Shown here piece after piece: positions 55,092 to 64,000 of a stretch of 64,000 nucleotides of DNA. The DNA is from JBBDLF01 sp040879025 (GTDB taxonomy: Bacteria > Pseudomonadota > Gammaproteobacteria > Pseudomonadales > Pseudohongiellaceae), in assembly GCA_040879025.1 (NCBI GenBank), contig JBBDLF010000038.1, positions 164,365-228,364 on the forward strand. The letters are read 5' to 3'. The position numbers were made by a program, and so were the translations under genes. A model generated the notes under the pieces. That model had not been told where the DNA came from. It did no database searches and saw nothing but the letters and a program-made list of their open reading frames with translations. Each line of letters starts with the position of its first letter. The stretch's first letter is position 1.

Positions 55092-56819
55092 GTGGAATCA
55101 TTATCCGGTGGTGAAATGTTGATACGCGCTCTGCATGATGAAGGTGTAGAGCTTATTTTCGGTTACCCGGGCGGTGCCGTATTGCATATTTATGACGCCA
55201 TTTTTAATCAGGACAAGGTGGAGCATATTCTGGTGCGTCATGAACAGGCCGCAACGCATATGGCCGATGGCTATGCGCGCGCGACCGGCAAGACCGGCGT
55301 TGTGCTGGTGACTTCGGGTCCAGGCGCAACCAATGCCATTACCGGTTTGGCGACGGCGTATATGGATTCCATCCCCATGGTGGTTATTTCCGGACAAGTG
55401 GACAGCCGGTTGGTCGGCTCGGACAGCTTTCAGGAAACCGATATGGTGGGCATTTCCAGGCCGGTGGTGAAGCACAGCTTTATGGTTCAGAATGCCGCGG
55501 ACATTCCCTCCATTGTTAAAAAGGCGTTCCATATCGCATCCACTGGCAGACCCGGTCCGGTGGTTATCGATGTGCCCAAAGATACCACCGACCCTCAGGT
55601 AAAGCTGCCCTACAATTATCCGGATTCGGTAAAGATCCGTTCCTATACCGTGCCCGGCAAGGGACATACCGGCCAGATCAAGAAGGCGGTGGATATTCTG
55701 ATGGCTGCCAAGCGACCGATCATCTATACCGGTGGTGGCGTGGTGCAAGGTGAAGGCGCGGACTTGCTGATCAAACTCACGCGCAAGCTCGGTTATCCCA
55801 TTACCAACACCTTGATGGGGTTGGGTGCCTACCCCGGAACTGACAAACAGTTTCTCGGTATGTTGGGTATGCATGGTACATACGAGGCGAATATGGCGAT
55901 GCACTACAGTGATGTAGTACTCGGCATTGGCGTACGCTTTGACGATCGGGTTACCAATTCCGATGTCACCAAATTCTGCCCGGATGCAACAATTCTGCAT
56001 GTGGATATCGATCCGGCGGCTATATCCAAAACCGTGGCGGCGGATGTTCCCATTGTCGGTTCCGTTACTTCTGTGCTGGAGGAAATGCTGGAACTGATAT
56101 CGAATTCCGGCAAGAAGGTAGACAAAAAAAACCTGGATTTGTGGTGGAAGCAGCTAGACCAGTGGCGTTCCCGCGGCTGCCTGAAAATTACCGACGGCGA
56201 GGATGAAGTGATCAAGCCGCAGCGCGTGATCAGGACGTTGTACGAAGTCACCGGCGGTGATGCGTATATCAGTTCAGACGTGGGACAGCACCAGATGTTT
56301 GCGGCGCAGCACTATGCGTTTGACAAGCCCCGTCGCTGGATCAATTCAGGGGGGCTCGGCACGATGGGCTTCGGGCTGCCGGCAGCCATGGGCGTGCAAT
56401 TTGCCTTTCCTAAAGCGATTTCTGTCTGCGTTACCGGCGAGGGAAGTTTTCAAATGAACATTCAGGAACTGGCCACCTGTATGCAATATCAGCTACCCAT
56501 TAAGGTCATCTGCCTCAACAACAGGGCGCTGGGTATGGTGAAACAATGGCAGGATATGCAATACGGAGGGAGATATTCTCACAGCACCTATGCGGAGTCG
56601 CTACCTGATTTCTCGAAACTGGCTGAATCCTATGGTCATGTCGGAGTCAAGATTGAAAAACTCTCCGAGCTTAGAGAGAAGATGGAGTATGCATTTACAT
56701 TGAAGGACAAACTGGTCTTTGTTGATGTGATTGTAGATGCGGATGAGCATGTTTATCCGATGGCCATAAAGGGCGGGGCGATGAAAGATATGGTTTTAAG
56801 TAAAACGGAGAGAACCTGA
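55092..56819 (+). CDS. ilvI: Acetolactate synthase large subunit
   Basis: The thiamine-diphosphate enzyme that makes acetolactate or acetohydroxybutyrate, the first common step of valine, leucine and isoleucine synthesis. The 575-residue protein begins [18 protein letters not shown] after a GTG start at 55092, matching family N-termini; a GTG nine codons upstream is less likely. Key motifs are FGYPGGAVL, the ThDP glutamate in [16 protein letters not shown], and the ThDP/metal motif [15 protein letters not shown] near residue 450. ilvH follows after one base. Feedback control by valine would act through IlvH. Confidence 0.97.
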   Translation: MESLSGGEMLIRALHDEGVELIFGYPGGAVLHIYDAIFNQDKVEHILVRHEQAATHMADGYARATGKTGVVLVTSGPGATNAITGLATAYMDSIPMVVISGQVDSRLVGSDSFQETDMVGISRPVVKHSFMVQNAADIPSIVKKAFHIASTGRPGPVVIDVPKDTTDPQVKLPYNYPDSVKIRSYTVPGKGHTGQIKKAVDILMAAKRPIIYTGGGVVQGEGADLLIKLTRKLGYPITNTLMGLGAYPGTDKQFLGMLGMHGTYEANMAMHYSDVVLGIGVRFDDRVTNSDVTKFCPDATILHVDIDPAAISKTVAADVPIVGSVTSVLEEMLELISNSGKKVDKKNLDLWWKQLDQWRSRGCLKITDGEDEVIKPQRVIRTLYEVTGGDAYISSDVGQHQMFAAQHYAFDKPRRWINSGGLGTMGFGLPAAMGVQFAFPKAISVCVTGEGSFQMNIQELATCMQYQLPIKVICLNNRALGMVKQWQDMQYGGRYSHSTYAESLPDFSKLAESYGHVGVKIEKLSELREKMEYAFTLKDKLVFVDVIVDADEHVYPMAIKGGAMKDMVLSKTERT

Positions 56820-56820
56820 G

Positions 56821-57312
56821 ATGAGGCATATTATTTCTGTATTGATGGAGAATGAGCCAGGTGCCTTGTCCCGGGTTGTGGGACTGTTTTCCCAGCGAAA
56901 TTACAACATCGAGTCGCTGACGGTCGCGCCGACAGAGGACCATACTCTGTCGCGCCTGACGCTGACGACGGTTGGGGATGACCGCAAGATTGAGCAGATT
57001 ACCAAACACCTGAACAAACTCGTGGATGTGGTTAAGCTGGTAGACCTGACTGAAGGCGCCCATATTGAACGCGAGCTGATGCTGATCAAGGTAAAAGCAA
57101 GCGGCGCTGCGCGTGAAGAAATTAAGCGAACCACAGATGTCTTCCGCGGCCAGGTCGTCGACATGACAACCAGTACCTACTGTATACAGCTGAGCGGCAC
57201 GAGCGATAAACTGGACGCCTTTATCTCCGCCCTGGGCAATGCCTCGGTCCTGGAAGTGGCCCGCACTGGCGTCTCCGGCATAGCCCGTGGCGAGAAAGTC
57301 CTCAGCCTCTAA
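56821..57312 (+). CDS. ilvH: Acetolactate synthase small (regulatory) subunit
   Basis: IlvH activates the large subunit and binds the feedback inhibitor valine. The 163-residue protein has an N-terminal ACT domain (ISVLMENEPGALSRVVGLFSQ, NIESLTVAPTED) and the C-terminal domain ending with LEVARTGVSGIARGEK. Length equals E. coli IlvH. The ATG comes one base after the ilvI stop. The stop codon lies at the edge of a 31-bp-arm inverted repeat. Confidence 0.98.
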   Translation: MRHIISVLMENEPGALSRVVGLFSQRNYNIESLTVAPTEDHTLSRLTLTTVGDDRKIEQITKHLNKLVDVVKLVDLTEGAHIERELMLIKVKASGAAREEIKRTTDVFRGQVVDMTTSTYCIQLSGTSDKLDAFISALGNASVLEVARTGVSGIARGEKVLSL

Positions 57313-57380
57313 ACGGGGTCGGTGGCGAATGATAATCGTTACCAATCGCTAACGATTATCATTCGCCACCGACCCCGTTT
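57311..57380. repeat. Long perfect inverted repeat, 31-bp arms (copy 2 of a shared element)
   Basis: The left arm (57311-57341) and right arm (57350-57380) are exact complements around an 8-base loop. The core GGGTCGGTGGCGAATGA is the same as the arm at 22467-22483. It fills nearly the whole gap between the convergent ilvH and ilvC genes and includes the last two bases of the ilvH stop. Reading either way the stem ends GTTT, so bidirectional termination is plausible; a REP-like mobile repeat is the other reading. Confidence 0.93.
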
Positions 57381-57386
57381 CGCGCT

Positions 57387-58856
57387 TCAGATGGCGCGTT
57401 TCATTGCGGTCATATGGGAGCGCAGTTTCCGGCCTGTCAGCTCAATCGGGTGGTTCCGGATAGCTTGGTTGACGGCTATCAATTCCGCGTTGTCCACGCC
57501 GTTGTCGGTCAGTTGCAGTCCGCTGCCGATAACATCGGTGTCCACCCGGCTCATCAGGTCGGCAAGCAACGGTACGCATTCATGGGCGAACAGGTAGCAG
57601 CCATATTCCGCGGTGTCGGAAATGACCTTGTTCATCTCATACAATTTCTTGCGGCCGATCAGGTTGGCAATCAACGGCACTTCATGCAGGGATTCATAGT
57701 AGGCTGATTCATCAATTATGCCGCTGGCTGTCATCGTTTCGAAGGCCAGTTCAACGCCGGCCTTGACCATCGCCACCATTAAAACGCCGTGGTCGTAATA
57801 TTCCTGTTCGGGTATTTCCATATCACCGGCAACCGCTTTCTCGAAAGCGGTTTCTCCGGTTTGTTCCCGCCAGGTAAGTAGTTTTTTGTCATCGTTGGCC
57901 CAGTCTTCCATCATCCCGCGGGAGAATTCGCCGCTCATGATTTCATCCATGTGCTTCTGATACAGTGGTGCCATCAGCTCTTTTAGTTCGGCGCCCAACG
58001 CGTTTGCGGCGATTTTGGCGGGGTTGGAGAGCCGATCCATCATGTTGGTGATGCCGCCGTACTTCAATCCTTCGGATACTACTTCCCATCCGTGTTGCAC
58101 CAGTTTGCAAGCATAGGCGGAATCAATGCCTTTCTCTATCATTTTATCATAGCAAAGCAGTGAACCGCTTTGCAGCATGCCGCAGAGAATGGTCTGCTCT
58201 CCCATCAGGTCCGACTTGACCTCGGCGATGAATGAAGATTCCAGAACGCCTGCACGATGTCCGCCTGTGGCTGCGGCGTAAGCTTTTGCAATTTCGAGCC
58301 CTTCACCATCAGGATCGTTTTCCGCGTGCACCGCGATCAATGTCGGCACACCGAAACCGCGCTTGTATTCTTCCCGCACTTCCGTGCCTGGACACTTCGG
58401 GGCTACCATGATCACGGTAATATCCTCCCTGATCTGCATGCCTTCCTCGACGATATTGAAGCCATGGGAATAGGCGAGGGCGGCGCCGGTTTTAATCAAT
58501 GGCAGAATCTGGCTTACCACGCCGCTGTGTTGCTTGTCCGGTGTCAGGTTAAGGACAAGATCGGCTCCGGGAATGAGTTCCTCGTAAGTACCGACGGTAA
58601 AACCATTTTCGGACGCGTTTTTCCAGGAAGGCCGCTTTTCCGCTATGGCTGATTCACGCAGCGCATAGGCGATATCGAGACCGCTGTCGCGCATGTTCAG
58701 GCCCTGGTTAAACCCCTGGGCTCCACAGCCAATGATGACGATCTTTTTTCCTTTGAGCCGGGTGACGCCGTTATGGAATTCAGCCCGGCCCATGAACCGG
58801 CATTTGCCGAGTTGTTCCAGCTGTAACCGCAGGGGCAATGTATTGAAATAGTTCAT
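57387..58856 (-). CDS. ilvC: Ketol-acid reductoisomerase (class II, long form)
   Basis: IlvC isomerises and reduces acetolactate to dihydroxyisovalerate with NADPH, the second step after IlvI/IlvH. The 489-residue protein is the long class II form, as in E. coli (491), with two copies of the C-terminal knotted domain. The nucleotide-binding motif [19 protein letters not shown] is near residue 38, and [16 protein letters not shown] and [12 protein letters not shown] mark the metal site. It is divergent from ilvY, its likely activator, and convergent with ilvIH. Confidence 0.98.
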   Translation of the reverse strand: MNYFNTLPLRLQLEQLGKCRFMGRAEFHNGVTRLKGKKIVIIGCGAQGFNQGLNMRDSGLDIAYALRESAIAEKRPSWKNASENGFTVGTYEELIPGADLVLNLTPDKQHSGVVSQILPLIKTGAALAYSHGFNIVEEGMQIREDITVIMVAPKCPGTEVREEYKRGFGVPTLIAVHAENDPDGEGLEIAKAYAAATGGHRAGVLESSFIAEVKSDLMGEQTILCGMLQSGSLLCYDKMIEKGIDSAYACKLVQHGWEVVSEGLKYGGITNMMDRLSNPAKIAANALGAELKELMAPLYQKHMDEIMSGEFSRGMMEDWANDDKKLLTWREQTGETAFEKAVAGDMEIPEQEYYDHGVLMVAMVKAGVELAFETMTASGIIDESAYYESLHEVPLIANLIGRKKLYEMNKVISDTAEYGCYLFAHECVPLLADLMSRVDTDVIGSGLQLTDNGVDNAELIAVNQAIRNHPIELTGRKLRSHMTAMKRAI

Positions 58857-58957
58857 AGTCGGTCTCCGGTGCGGCCGCTGGCCACTTTTGTCAACGGGAA
58901 AGGATTCTGTCTGGATGGTGGTCCCCGGGGGTCGATAATCATAGTGGAATTAACTCG

Positions 58958-58992
58958 TTGCGTAAAATGATATAAATGCAATAATATGTTGC
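58958..58992. promoter_or_regulatory. Candidate IlvY operator between ilvC and ilvY
   Basis: The AT-rich stretch contains TTGC (58958-58961), GCAA (58978-58981) and TTGC (58989-58992), so alternating inverted half-sites spaced by 16 and 7 bases. Divergent LysR-type regulators usually bind such sites in the shared promoter. That IlvY binds here is inference from gene arrangement. Confidence 0.45.
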
Positions 58993-59048
58993 GAAAATAG
59001 AAACATTAACCGGCGCGATCCACTATCTGTCCGACCCAGGGAAACCTC

Positions 59049-59990
59049 ATGCTTATCAAGGACCTGAGAATATTTCTTGATCTGGCCAAATCGCTCCATT
59101 TCGGCCGTACCAGCAAACACTGGCATGTCAGCGCCTCCAGTTTGACCCGTCTGATTCAAAAACTTGAAGACGAGGTAGGAGAGGCACTGTTCGAGCGGGA
59201 TAACCGTACCGTCCGCCTGACGCCGGTGGGTGAATTGTTCAGGGCTTTTGCGCAGGATACAACATCTGCATGGGAAACTCTGAGCAGTCGCGTCCAGCAG
59301 CAGGCGGGTACGCTTCGCGGCAATCTGTCAGTGTTCTGTTCGGTAACCGCCAGCTACTACTTTCTGCAGGAACTTCTCGATGAATTTCGTGCGCACTATC
59401 CTCAAGTTGAAATTCAGCTTCACACGGGCGATACGGCCCTGACCATCGAGCGGATTCTCTCCGAACACGAGGATATCGGTATTGCCGCCCGCCCGGACCG
59501 GATTCCCGGAAACCTGATGTTCAAGCCGATTGGAACGTCCCCGCTGGTTTTTATCGCTGCCACTGGAGGTCCTCTGCAAACGCGCGTCAATCACTGCCTT
59601 GAAAGCGGCGGGCTCCTGCCGTGGGGCGAGTTGCCCATGGTGGTTTCGGAAACGGGGCTGGGCCGAAGCAGAGTCGATGACTGGTTCCGGAATCAGGGCA
59701 TCAAGCCGAGAATTTATGCCCAGGTGACCGGTAACGAGGCCATAGTCAGTATGGTGCGTCTTGGTTTCGGTATTGGCGTGGTGCCGCAACTGGTGGTTGA
59801 ACACAGCCCGATGCGGGGCAAGGTGGCGGTTCTGCCCCTGAAGCCTGCACTGGAGCCGTTTCTCATCGGAATTTGCACCCTGAGACGCAAACTGGGTAAC
59901 CCCACGATCCGGGCATTCTGGGACCTGGTGCCGGACCCCGCCGTCGCGGAGGGCGTAAATCCGCACAGCCCCCCCCTTCAAGCGTTATAA
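59049..59990 (+). CDS. ilvY: LysR-type regulator IlvY
   Basis: IlvY activates ilvC in response to its substrates acetolactate and acetohydroxybutyrate in E. coli. The 313-residue protein has an N-terminal helix-turn-helix (LRIFLDLAKSLHFGRTSKHWHVSAS split over residues 6-30, and SLTRLIQKLEDEVGEALFER) and a LysR substrate domain with GIAARPDRIPGNL near residue 150. The HFGRTSK segment matches IlvY better than other LysR proteins. It is divergent from ilvC with a 192-base gap. Confidence 0.93.
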   Translation: MLIKDLRIFLDLAKSLHFGRTSKHWHVSASSLTRLIQKLEDEVGEALFERDNRTVRLTPVGELFRAFAQDTTSAWETLSSRVQQQAGTLRGNLSVFCSVTASYYFLQELLDEFRAHYPQVEIQLHTGDTALTIERILSEHEDIGIAARPDRIPGNLMFKPIGTSPLVFIAATGGPLQTRVNHCLESGGLLPWGELPMVVSETGLGRSRVDDWFRNQGIKPRIYAQVTGNEAIVSMVRLGFGIGVVPQLVVEHSPMRGKVAVLPLKPALEPFLIGICTLRRKLGNPTIRAFWDLVPDPAVAEGVNPHSPPLQAL

Positions 59991-60042
59991 TCCTTCTGAT
60001 GCTGTCAAATTCACTGCGCTAATTACCAGCCGGAAGTTGCTT

Positions 60043-60993
60043 ATGGTTAACGGACAAAATAACGGCCCCGACAAATTCGAGGCCAACGGTCAGGACGAAG
60101 GCGACTTGGAATCTCCGCTTCCTTTCGACGAGCACGAGGAAATCGTCTCGGAAGGAGGAAAGAAGATCAGGCGTCGGGGTATTTTCCTGTTACCGAATCT
60201 GATGACACTCGGAGCGCTGTTTTCCGGGTTCTACGCCATTATCGCCGGAATGGGCGGTAATTTTAACGAAGCCGGTTGGGCAATACTTGTGGCGGCTGTC
60301 TTCGACGGACTCGACGGCAGGGTGGCGCGTCTGACCAATACCCAGAGTGCGTTCGGTGCTCAGTTCGACAGCTTGTCCGACATGGTCTCGTTCGGCATTG
60401 CACCGGCGCTGATTGTCTTCAGTTGGGCACTTTCTTCCCTGGGCAGCTACGGCTGGGCAGCCAGTTTCATTTATATGTCCTGTGCCGCACTGCGCCTTGC
60501 CCGCTTCAATGTGCAACTGGGAACGGTGGACAAGCGCTTTTTTGTGGGCCTGCAGAGCCCCATTGCCGCCGGCCTCATCACATTTGTGCCCTGGGTGGCG
60601 GCGGAACACGGTGTGGAGGTTACATTTCCCATTGCAGTGCTGATGGCGATATTGACGTCGGTCACCGGCATACTGATGATCTCCAACTACAAGTATTTCA
60701 GTTTCAAGGAGTTGCATTTCAAGGGTACGGTGCCGTACGTGGTTTTCCTGTTGGTGGTTGTTTTACTGGTGGTTATCGCCCAGAATCCCCATGAAGTGCT
60801 GCTGACAATGTGCGTGGTTTACGCGGTATCCGGACCGACACTATGGCTCTATCGCCGCCAGAGCAGGCAACCCAGAGGCGATTTGGAGGAGATATTGAAA
60901 ACCGGTGCTGAAACACAGCAAAAAGAAACCGAGAAAGCGGCATTGACTGAGAAAGGCAAGTCTAAAGCCGGGAAACCTAAACGCAAGGTCTAG
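60043..60993 (+). CDS. pssA: CDP-diacylglycerol-serine O-phosphatidyltransferase
   Basis: PssA makes phosphatidylserine, the precursor of phosphatidylethanolamine. The 316-residue membrane protein has the CDP-alcohol phosphatidyltransferase motif DGLDGRVARLTN followed by GAQFDSLSD near residues 87-112, and about eight hydrophobic segments. A hydrophilic N-terminal region of 45 residues and a Lys/Glu-rich C-terminal tail flank the core. The ATG at 60043 has GGAAG six bases upstream; an in-frame TTG two codons earlier is an alternative. The stop codon lies inside a palindrome. Confidence 0.94.
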   Translation: MVNGQNNGPDKFEANGQDEGDLESPLPFDEHEEIVSEGGKKIRRRGIFLLPNLMTLGALFSGFYAIIAGMGGNFNEAGWAILVAAVFDGLDGRVARLTNTQSAFGAQFDSLSDMVSFGIAPALIVFSWALSSLGSYGWAASFIYMSCAALRLARFNVQLGTVDKRFFVGLQSPIAAGLITFVPWVAAEHGVEVTFPIAVLMAILTSVTGILMISNYKYFSFKELHFKGTVPYVVFLLVVVLLVVIAQNPHEVLLTMCVVYAVSGPTLWLYRRQSRQPRGDLEEILKTGAETQQKETEKAALTEKGKSKAGKPKRKV

Positions 60994-61025
60994 CCTGGAC
61001 TATTCATGAATAGTCCAGGCTAGAC
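60988..61025. repeat. 38-bp perfect palindrome overlapping the pssA stop codon
   Basis: The left half runs GTCTAGCCTGGACTATTCA (60988-61006) and the right half is its exact complement with no loop bases. It includes the pssA stop codon TAG at 60991-60993. On RNA it would form a hairpin after pssA, followed by GGGCTTTA; a terminator or a REP-like repeat is possible. It does not resemble the element shared by 22467 and 57311. Confidence 0.93.
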
Positions 61026-61127
61026 GGGCTTTATCGCCCGCACTCGGAACGGGAAGTTTAGGCCCGGCGGTAGTGTCTATATCCTCACAACCATTGAATC
61101 GAAATTTGTTACCTAAAGGCCGAAGCC

Positions 61128-62174
61128 ATGCTGATTAAAAAGCCGTCTGACATCAAACCATCGGAAATCACTCCCGAAGCGGTTTATCAGAATCGCCGGG
61201 AGTTTCTGAGGCAGGGCGCGGGACTGGCGCTGGGTGGCGCAATAGGGGCCGCATTGCCAGGATTTGCATCGGCCCAGCAAACAGGTGACGACCTGAGAGC
61301 GCGAGCACCCGTTGAACTGGCACGTTCGGCACCCGCCGAGTGGTGGACCGGCGAGTTCGCGAACATCAAACCCGCGCCAGACAGCGCGCCTTTCTTCACA
61401 GGCGAAGATTTGACGCCTTATCGGGATGTGGTTACCTACAATAATTTTTACGAATTCGGCATGGATAAAGGCGACCCATCGGCCAACTCCGGAGAGTTCA
61501 AGGTGGACCCCTGGAGTATTGAAATAGGCGGCGAATGCGCCAAACCCGGCGTGTACAATCTGGAAGATATCATCAAACCCCACCGGCTGGAGGAACGCAT
61601 CTATCGTATGCGCTGCGTTGAAGCCTGGTCCATGGTAATTCCCTGGATCGGTATTCCCCTGGCGGACGTGCTGGCCCGATTCGAGCCCAATTCCAACGCC
61701 CGATTCGTCGAATTTGAAACGCTGGTTGATCCGGAAACCATGCCTGGTGTGCGTTCCCGTTTTGCCATCATTGACTGGCCGTACCGGGAAGGACTGCGTA
61801 TGGACGAGGCGATGAATGAGCTGGCGTTTCTGGCGGTGGGTATCTACGGCAACTACATGCCTGCGCAGAACGGCGCTCCCATTCGCCTGGTGGTTCCCTG
61901 GAAGTATGGGTTCAAGGGGATCAAGTCGATTGTGCGAATCAACTTTACGGAAACCCAGCCGCGCAACAGCTGGAATGAACTGCAGCCAAGCGAGTACGGA
62001 TTCTACGCTAATGTAAATCCCAATGTGCATCATCCACGCTGGCGGCAGGACATGGAGCGTCGCCTGCCTCAAACCCTGTTTGACCGTAATATTATTCCCA
62101 CGCGGATGTTTAATGGTTACGCGGATCAAGTGGCATCGCTGTATACCGGCATGGATTTGTCACGTTATTACTAA
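61128..62174 (+). CDS. msrP: Periplasmic methionine sulfoxide reductase, molybdopterin subunit MsrP (YedY)
   Basis: MsrP repairs oxidised methionines in periplasmic proteins with a molybdenum cofactor. The 348-residue protein has a Tat signal ([16 protein letters not shown] near residues 24-40) and the Mo-ligand Cys163 in [11 protein letters not shown]. Other signature stretches are [14 protein letters not shown] and [13 protein letters not shown]. msrQ follows after 27 bases and supplies electrons. Length is typical. Confidence 0.97.
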   Translation: MLIKKPSDIKPSEITPEAVYQNRREFLRQGAGLALGGAIGAALPGFASAQQTGDDLRARAPVELARSAPAEWWTGEFANIKPAPDSAPFFTGEDLTPYRDVVTYNNFYEFGMDKGDPSANSGEFKVDPWSIEIGGECAKPGVYNLEDIIKPHRLEERIYRMRCVEAWSMVIPWIGIPLADVLARFEPNSNARFVEFETLVDPETMPGVRSRFAIIDWPYREGLRMDEAMNELAFLAVGIYGNYMPAQNGAPIRLVVPWKYGFKGIKSIVRINFTETQPRNSWNELQPSEYGFYANVNPNVHHPRWRQDMERRLPQTLFDRNIIPTRMFNGYADQVASLYTGMDLSRYY

Positions 62175-62201
62175 ACCGGGTTTCGGCGGCCGATTGTCTA
62201 C

Positions 62202-62804
62202 ATGGGAAAATTAACCAAGCCCCTGATTTTTGCCGCCTGTCTGGTTCCCTTCCTGTATTTGCTATCCCGGGTTTTGAGAAATGATCTCGGACCCGACCCC
62301 GCTCAGGAACTTGCCATCGCCACTGGTGAGTGGACATTGCGATTCCTGCTCATCGCCCTGGCGGTGACGCCGGTACGGCAATTGACCGGCATCTCGGCCC
62401 TGTCCAGGTTTCGCCGCATGCTGGGTTTGTATGCCTTGTGGTACGCTTCGTGGCACTTTTTTGTCTACCAGGCTTTCCTGCTTGGCTTTCAATGGTCCAC
62501 ATTGGCCGAGGAACTGATCGAGAGGCCTTACATCACGGTGGGTTTCGCTGCATTTCTGATTCTGACAGCGCTTGGAATCACCTCGCCCAAGGTGATGGTC
62601 AAGAAACTGGGTCGCAACTGGAAGCGACTGCACCGCCTGGTTTACGTGGCAGCGGTTCTGGGCATTATTCATTTACTGTGGATTGTGCGATCGGATTTTG
62701 GCCCGGTGCTTCTGTATGGTTCCATCCTGGCCTTGCTGCTCGGTTACAGGCTATTGCGTTATTTGCGATACAGCGGCAAACTGCAACTATCGGGTCACGG
62801 TTGA
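62202..62804 (+). CDS. msrQ: Haem-binding membrane subunit MsrQ (YedZ)
   Basis: MsrQ is the inner-membrane b-type cytochrome that passes electrons from the quinone pool or flavin to MsrP. The 200-residue protein has six hydrophobic helices and the ferric-reductase-like histidines in YASWHFFVY near residue 86 and HRLVYVAAVLGIIHLLW near residue 146. The N-terminal RNDLGPDPAQ motif and TGEWTLRFLL are family marks. It is the last protein gene before the rRNA operon. Confidence 0.97.
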   Translation: MGKLTKPLIFAACLVPFLYLLSRVLRNDLGPDPAQELAIATGEWTLRFLLIALAVTPVRQLTGISALSRFRRMLGLYALWYASWHFFVYQAFLLGFQWSTLAEELIERPYITVGFAAFLILTALGITSPKVMVKKLGRNWKRLHRLVYVAAVLGIIHLLWIVRSDFGPVLLYGSILALLLGYRLLRYLRYSGKLQLSGHG

Positions 62805-62889
62805 GGCTGTTCCCAGTCTTGGCAGATGAGGTAATTCAGGCCTGTCTGAGGTTAACCCCGGCTTACCTGTCCTTTATCAAATAAACACC

Positions 62890-62917
62890 TTGTAAGCCTT
62901 GGCACGGCATGTATAAT
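62890..62917 (+). promoter_or_regulatory. rrn P1-type promoter
   Basis: TTGTAA (62890-62895) and a perfect TATAAT (62912-62917) are separated by 16 bases, as in rRNA P1 promoters. The following ACGCCGCC is a GC-rich discriminator, the feature that makes rRNA promoters respond to ppGpp in E. coli. AT-rich sequence upstream could serve as an UP element. Confidence 0.8.
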
Positions 62918-62950
62918 ACGCCGCCTCGAGCCATGAAGGCGAGAGTGTTG

Positions 62951-62964
62951 TGTTCTTTAAAAAT
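62951..62964 (+). promoter_or_regulatory. boxA-like antitermination site in the rRNA leader
   Basis: TGTTCTTTAAAAAT closely matches the boxA of rRNA leaders (TGCTCTTTAACA in E. coli), which binds NusB-NusE to prevent early termination of rRNA transcription. Confidence 0.75.
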
Positions 62965-63183
62965 TCGAGATCAAGTAATAGAGGTGGGTGCTTGCTGAGG
63001 CGAGACGGCGAGAAGTTAAACAAGCTGTAAAGCCAAAGGAAGCAACTGCGTTAATTTATTTTAAGCGCTGTTTTATCCGTGTCTTCGGACAGGGGTGGAA
63101 CGGCCAGTGGTTGTATCTTGGGCGATATTGCCCTGTTGGTGACCGGGTGGAGCAGTACCGGGAGCCGTCGGGGTGGCAGGATT

Positions 63184-64000
<817 letters not shown>

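Larger units (their letters stand above)
62805..63183 (+). other. rRNA operon promoter and leader region
   Basis: These 379 bases between msrQ and 16S rRNA hold no protein gene. They contain a promoter at 62890-62917, a boxA-like sequence at 62951 and then a leader of about 220 bases, which in relatives is removed by RNase III and other nucleases. A short TGTC/GACA hairpin with a TTCG loop lies near 63080-63091. Confidence 0.7.

Noticed and set aside
54803..55114. A 103-codon open frame between clpB and ilvI
   Set aside because: It starts with TTG without a ribosome-binding site, overlaps the ilvI start and has no recognisable domain or hydrophobic pattern.
61113..62129. Minus-strand frame of 338 codons opposite msrP
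   Set aside because: msrP is complete with Tat signal and Mo-binding cysteine; the antisense frame is chance.

Overview
The window is a continuous stretch of bacterial chromosome with about 57 tightly packed protein genes and the start of a ribosomal RNA operon. It looks like a gammaproteobacterium in the broad Pseudomonas-like part of the class. The gene order around ilvI-ilvH, ilvC, pssA, msrP, msrQ and 16S rRNA, around bamD-rluD-pgeF-clpB next to pilS-pilR-thiO, and around miaB-ybeZ-ybeY-corC and leuS-lptE-holA is, from general knowledge, the order seen in Pseudomonas and relatives. The 16S fragment has a gammaproteobacterial appearance, but I cannot place it to genus without a search.

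Layout: 1-6151 is a cell-wall elongation and lipoate block (mrdA end, rodA, rlpA, dacA, a YbeD-family gene, lipB, lipA). 6190-17700 is a looser accessory stretch: an unknown membrane protein, a secreted cupin-like protein, a methyltransferase, a secreted M1 peptidase with an overlapping partner, an Hsp70-like protein, a secreted cyclophilin, an NSS symporter, a class V aminotransferase and gmhA. 17718-24926 holds a 7TM sensor kinase that lacks its phosphoacceptor histidine, an M3 peptidase lipoprotein, a DUF4404 protein and fadE. 25021-34499 is the leuS-lptE-holA operon and the miaB-ybeZ-ybeY-corC operon, separated by a secreted cytochrome-like protein with a (Asp-Pro)11 linker where lnt is often found. 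34690-42816 holds small conserved genes (DUF1820, srkA, a TlpA-like thioredoxin, desaturase, slyX, a membrane-anchored cold-shock protein, a glycine-zipper protein) and a PepSY / response regulator / sensor kinase cluster. 42963-54662 holds thiO, pilR-pilS, nadE, bamD, rluD, pgeF and clpB. 55092-62804 is branched-chain amino acid synthesis (ilvI, ilvH, ilvC with divergent ilvY), then pssA, msrP and msrQ. 62805-64000 is an rRNA leader and the 5' part of 16S rRNA.

Most genes are housekeeping: peptidoglycan synthesis, lipoylation, tRNA and rRNA modification, outer-membrane assembly, protein quality control, and isoleucine/valine synthesis. I found no transposase, integrase, phage module, CRISPR array, toxin-antitoxin pair or recognised defence system, and no convincing new multi-gene system. 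The points most worth a second look are smaller: the orphan kinase with His replaced by Arg, a shared inverted-repeat element at two convergent gene ends, a 38-bp perfect palindrome over the pssA stop codon, the Asp-Pro-linked cytochrome protein, and the membrane-tethered cold-shock protein.
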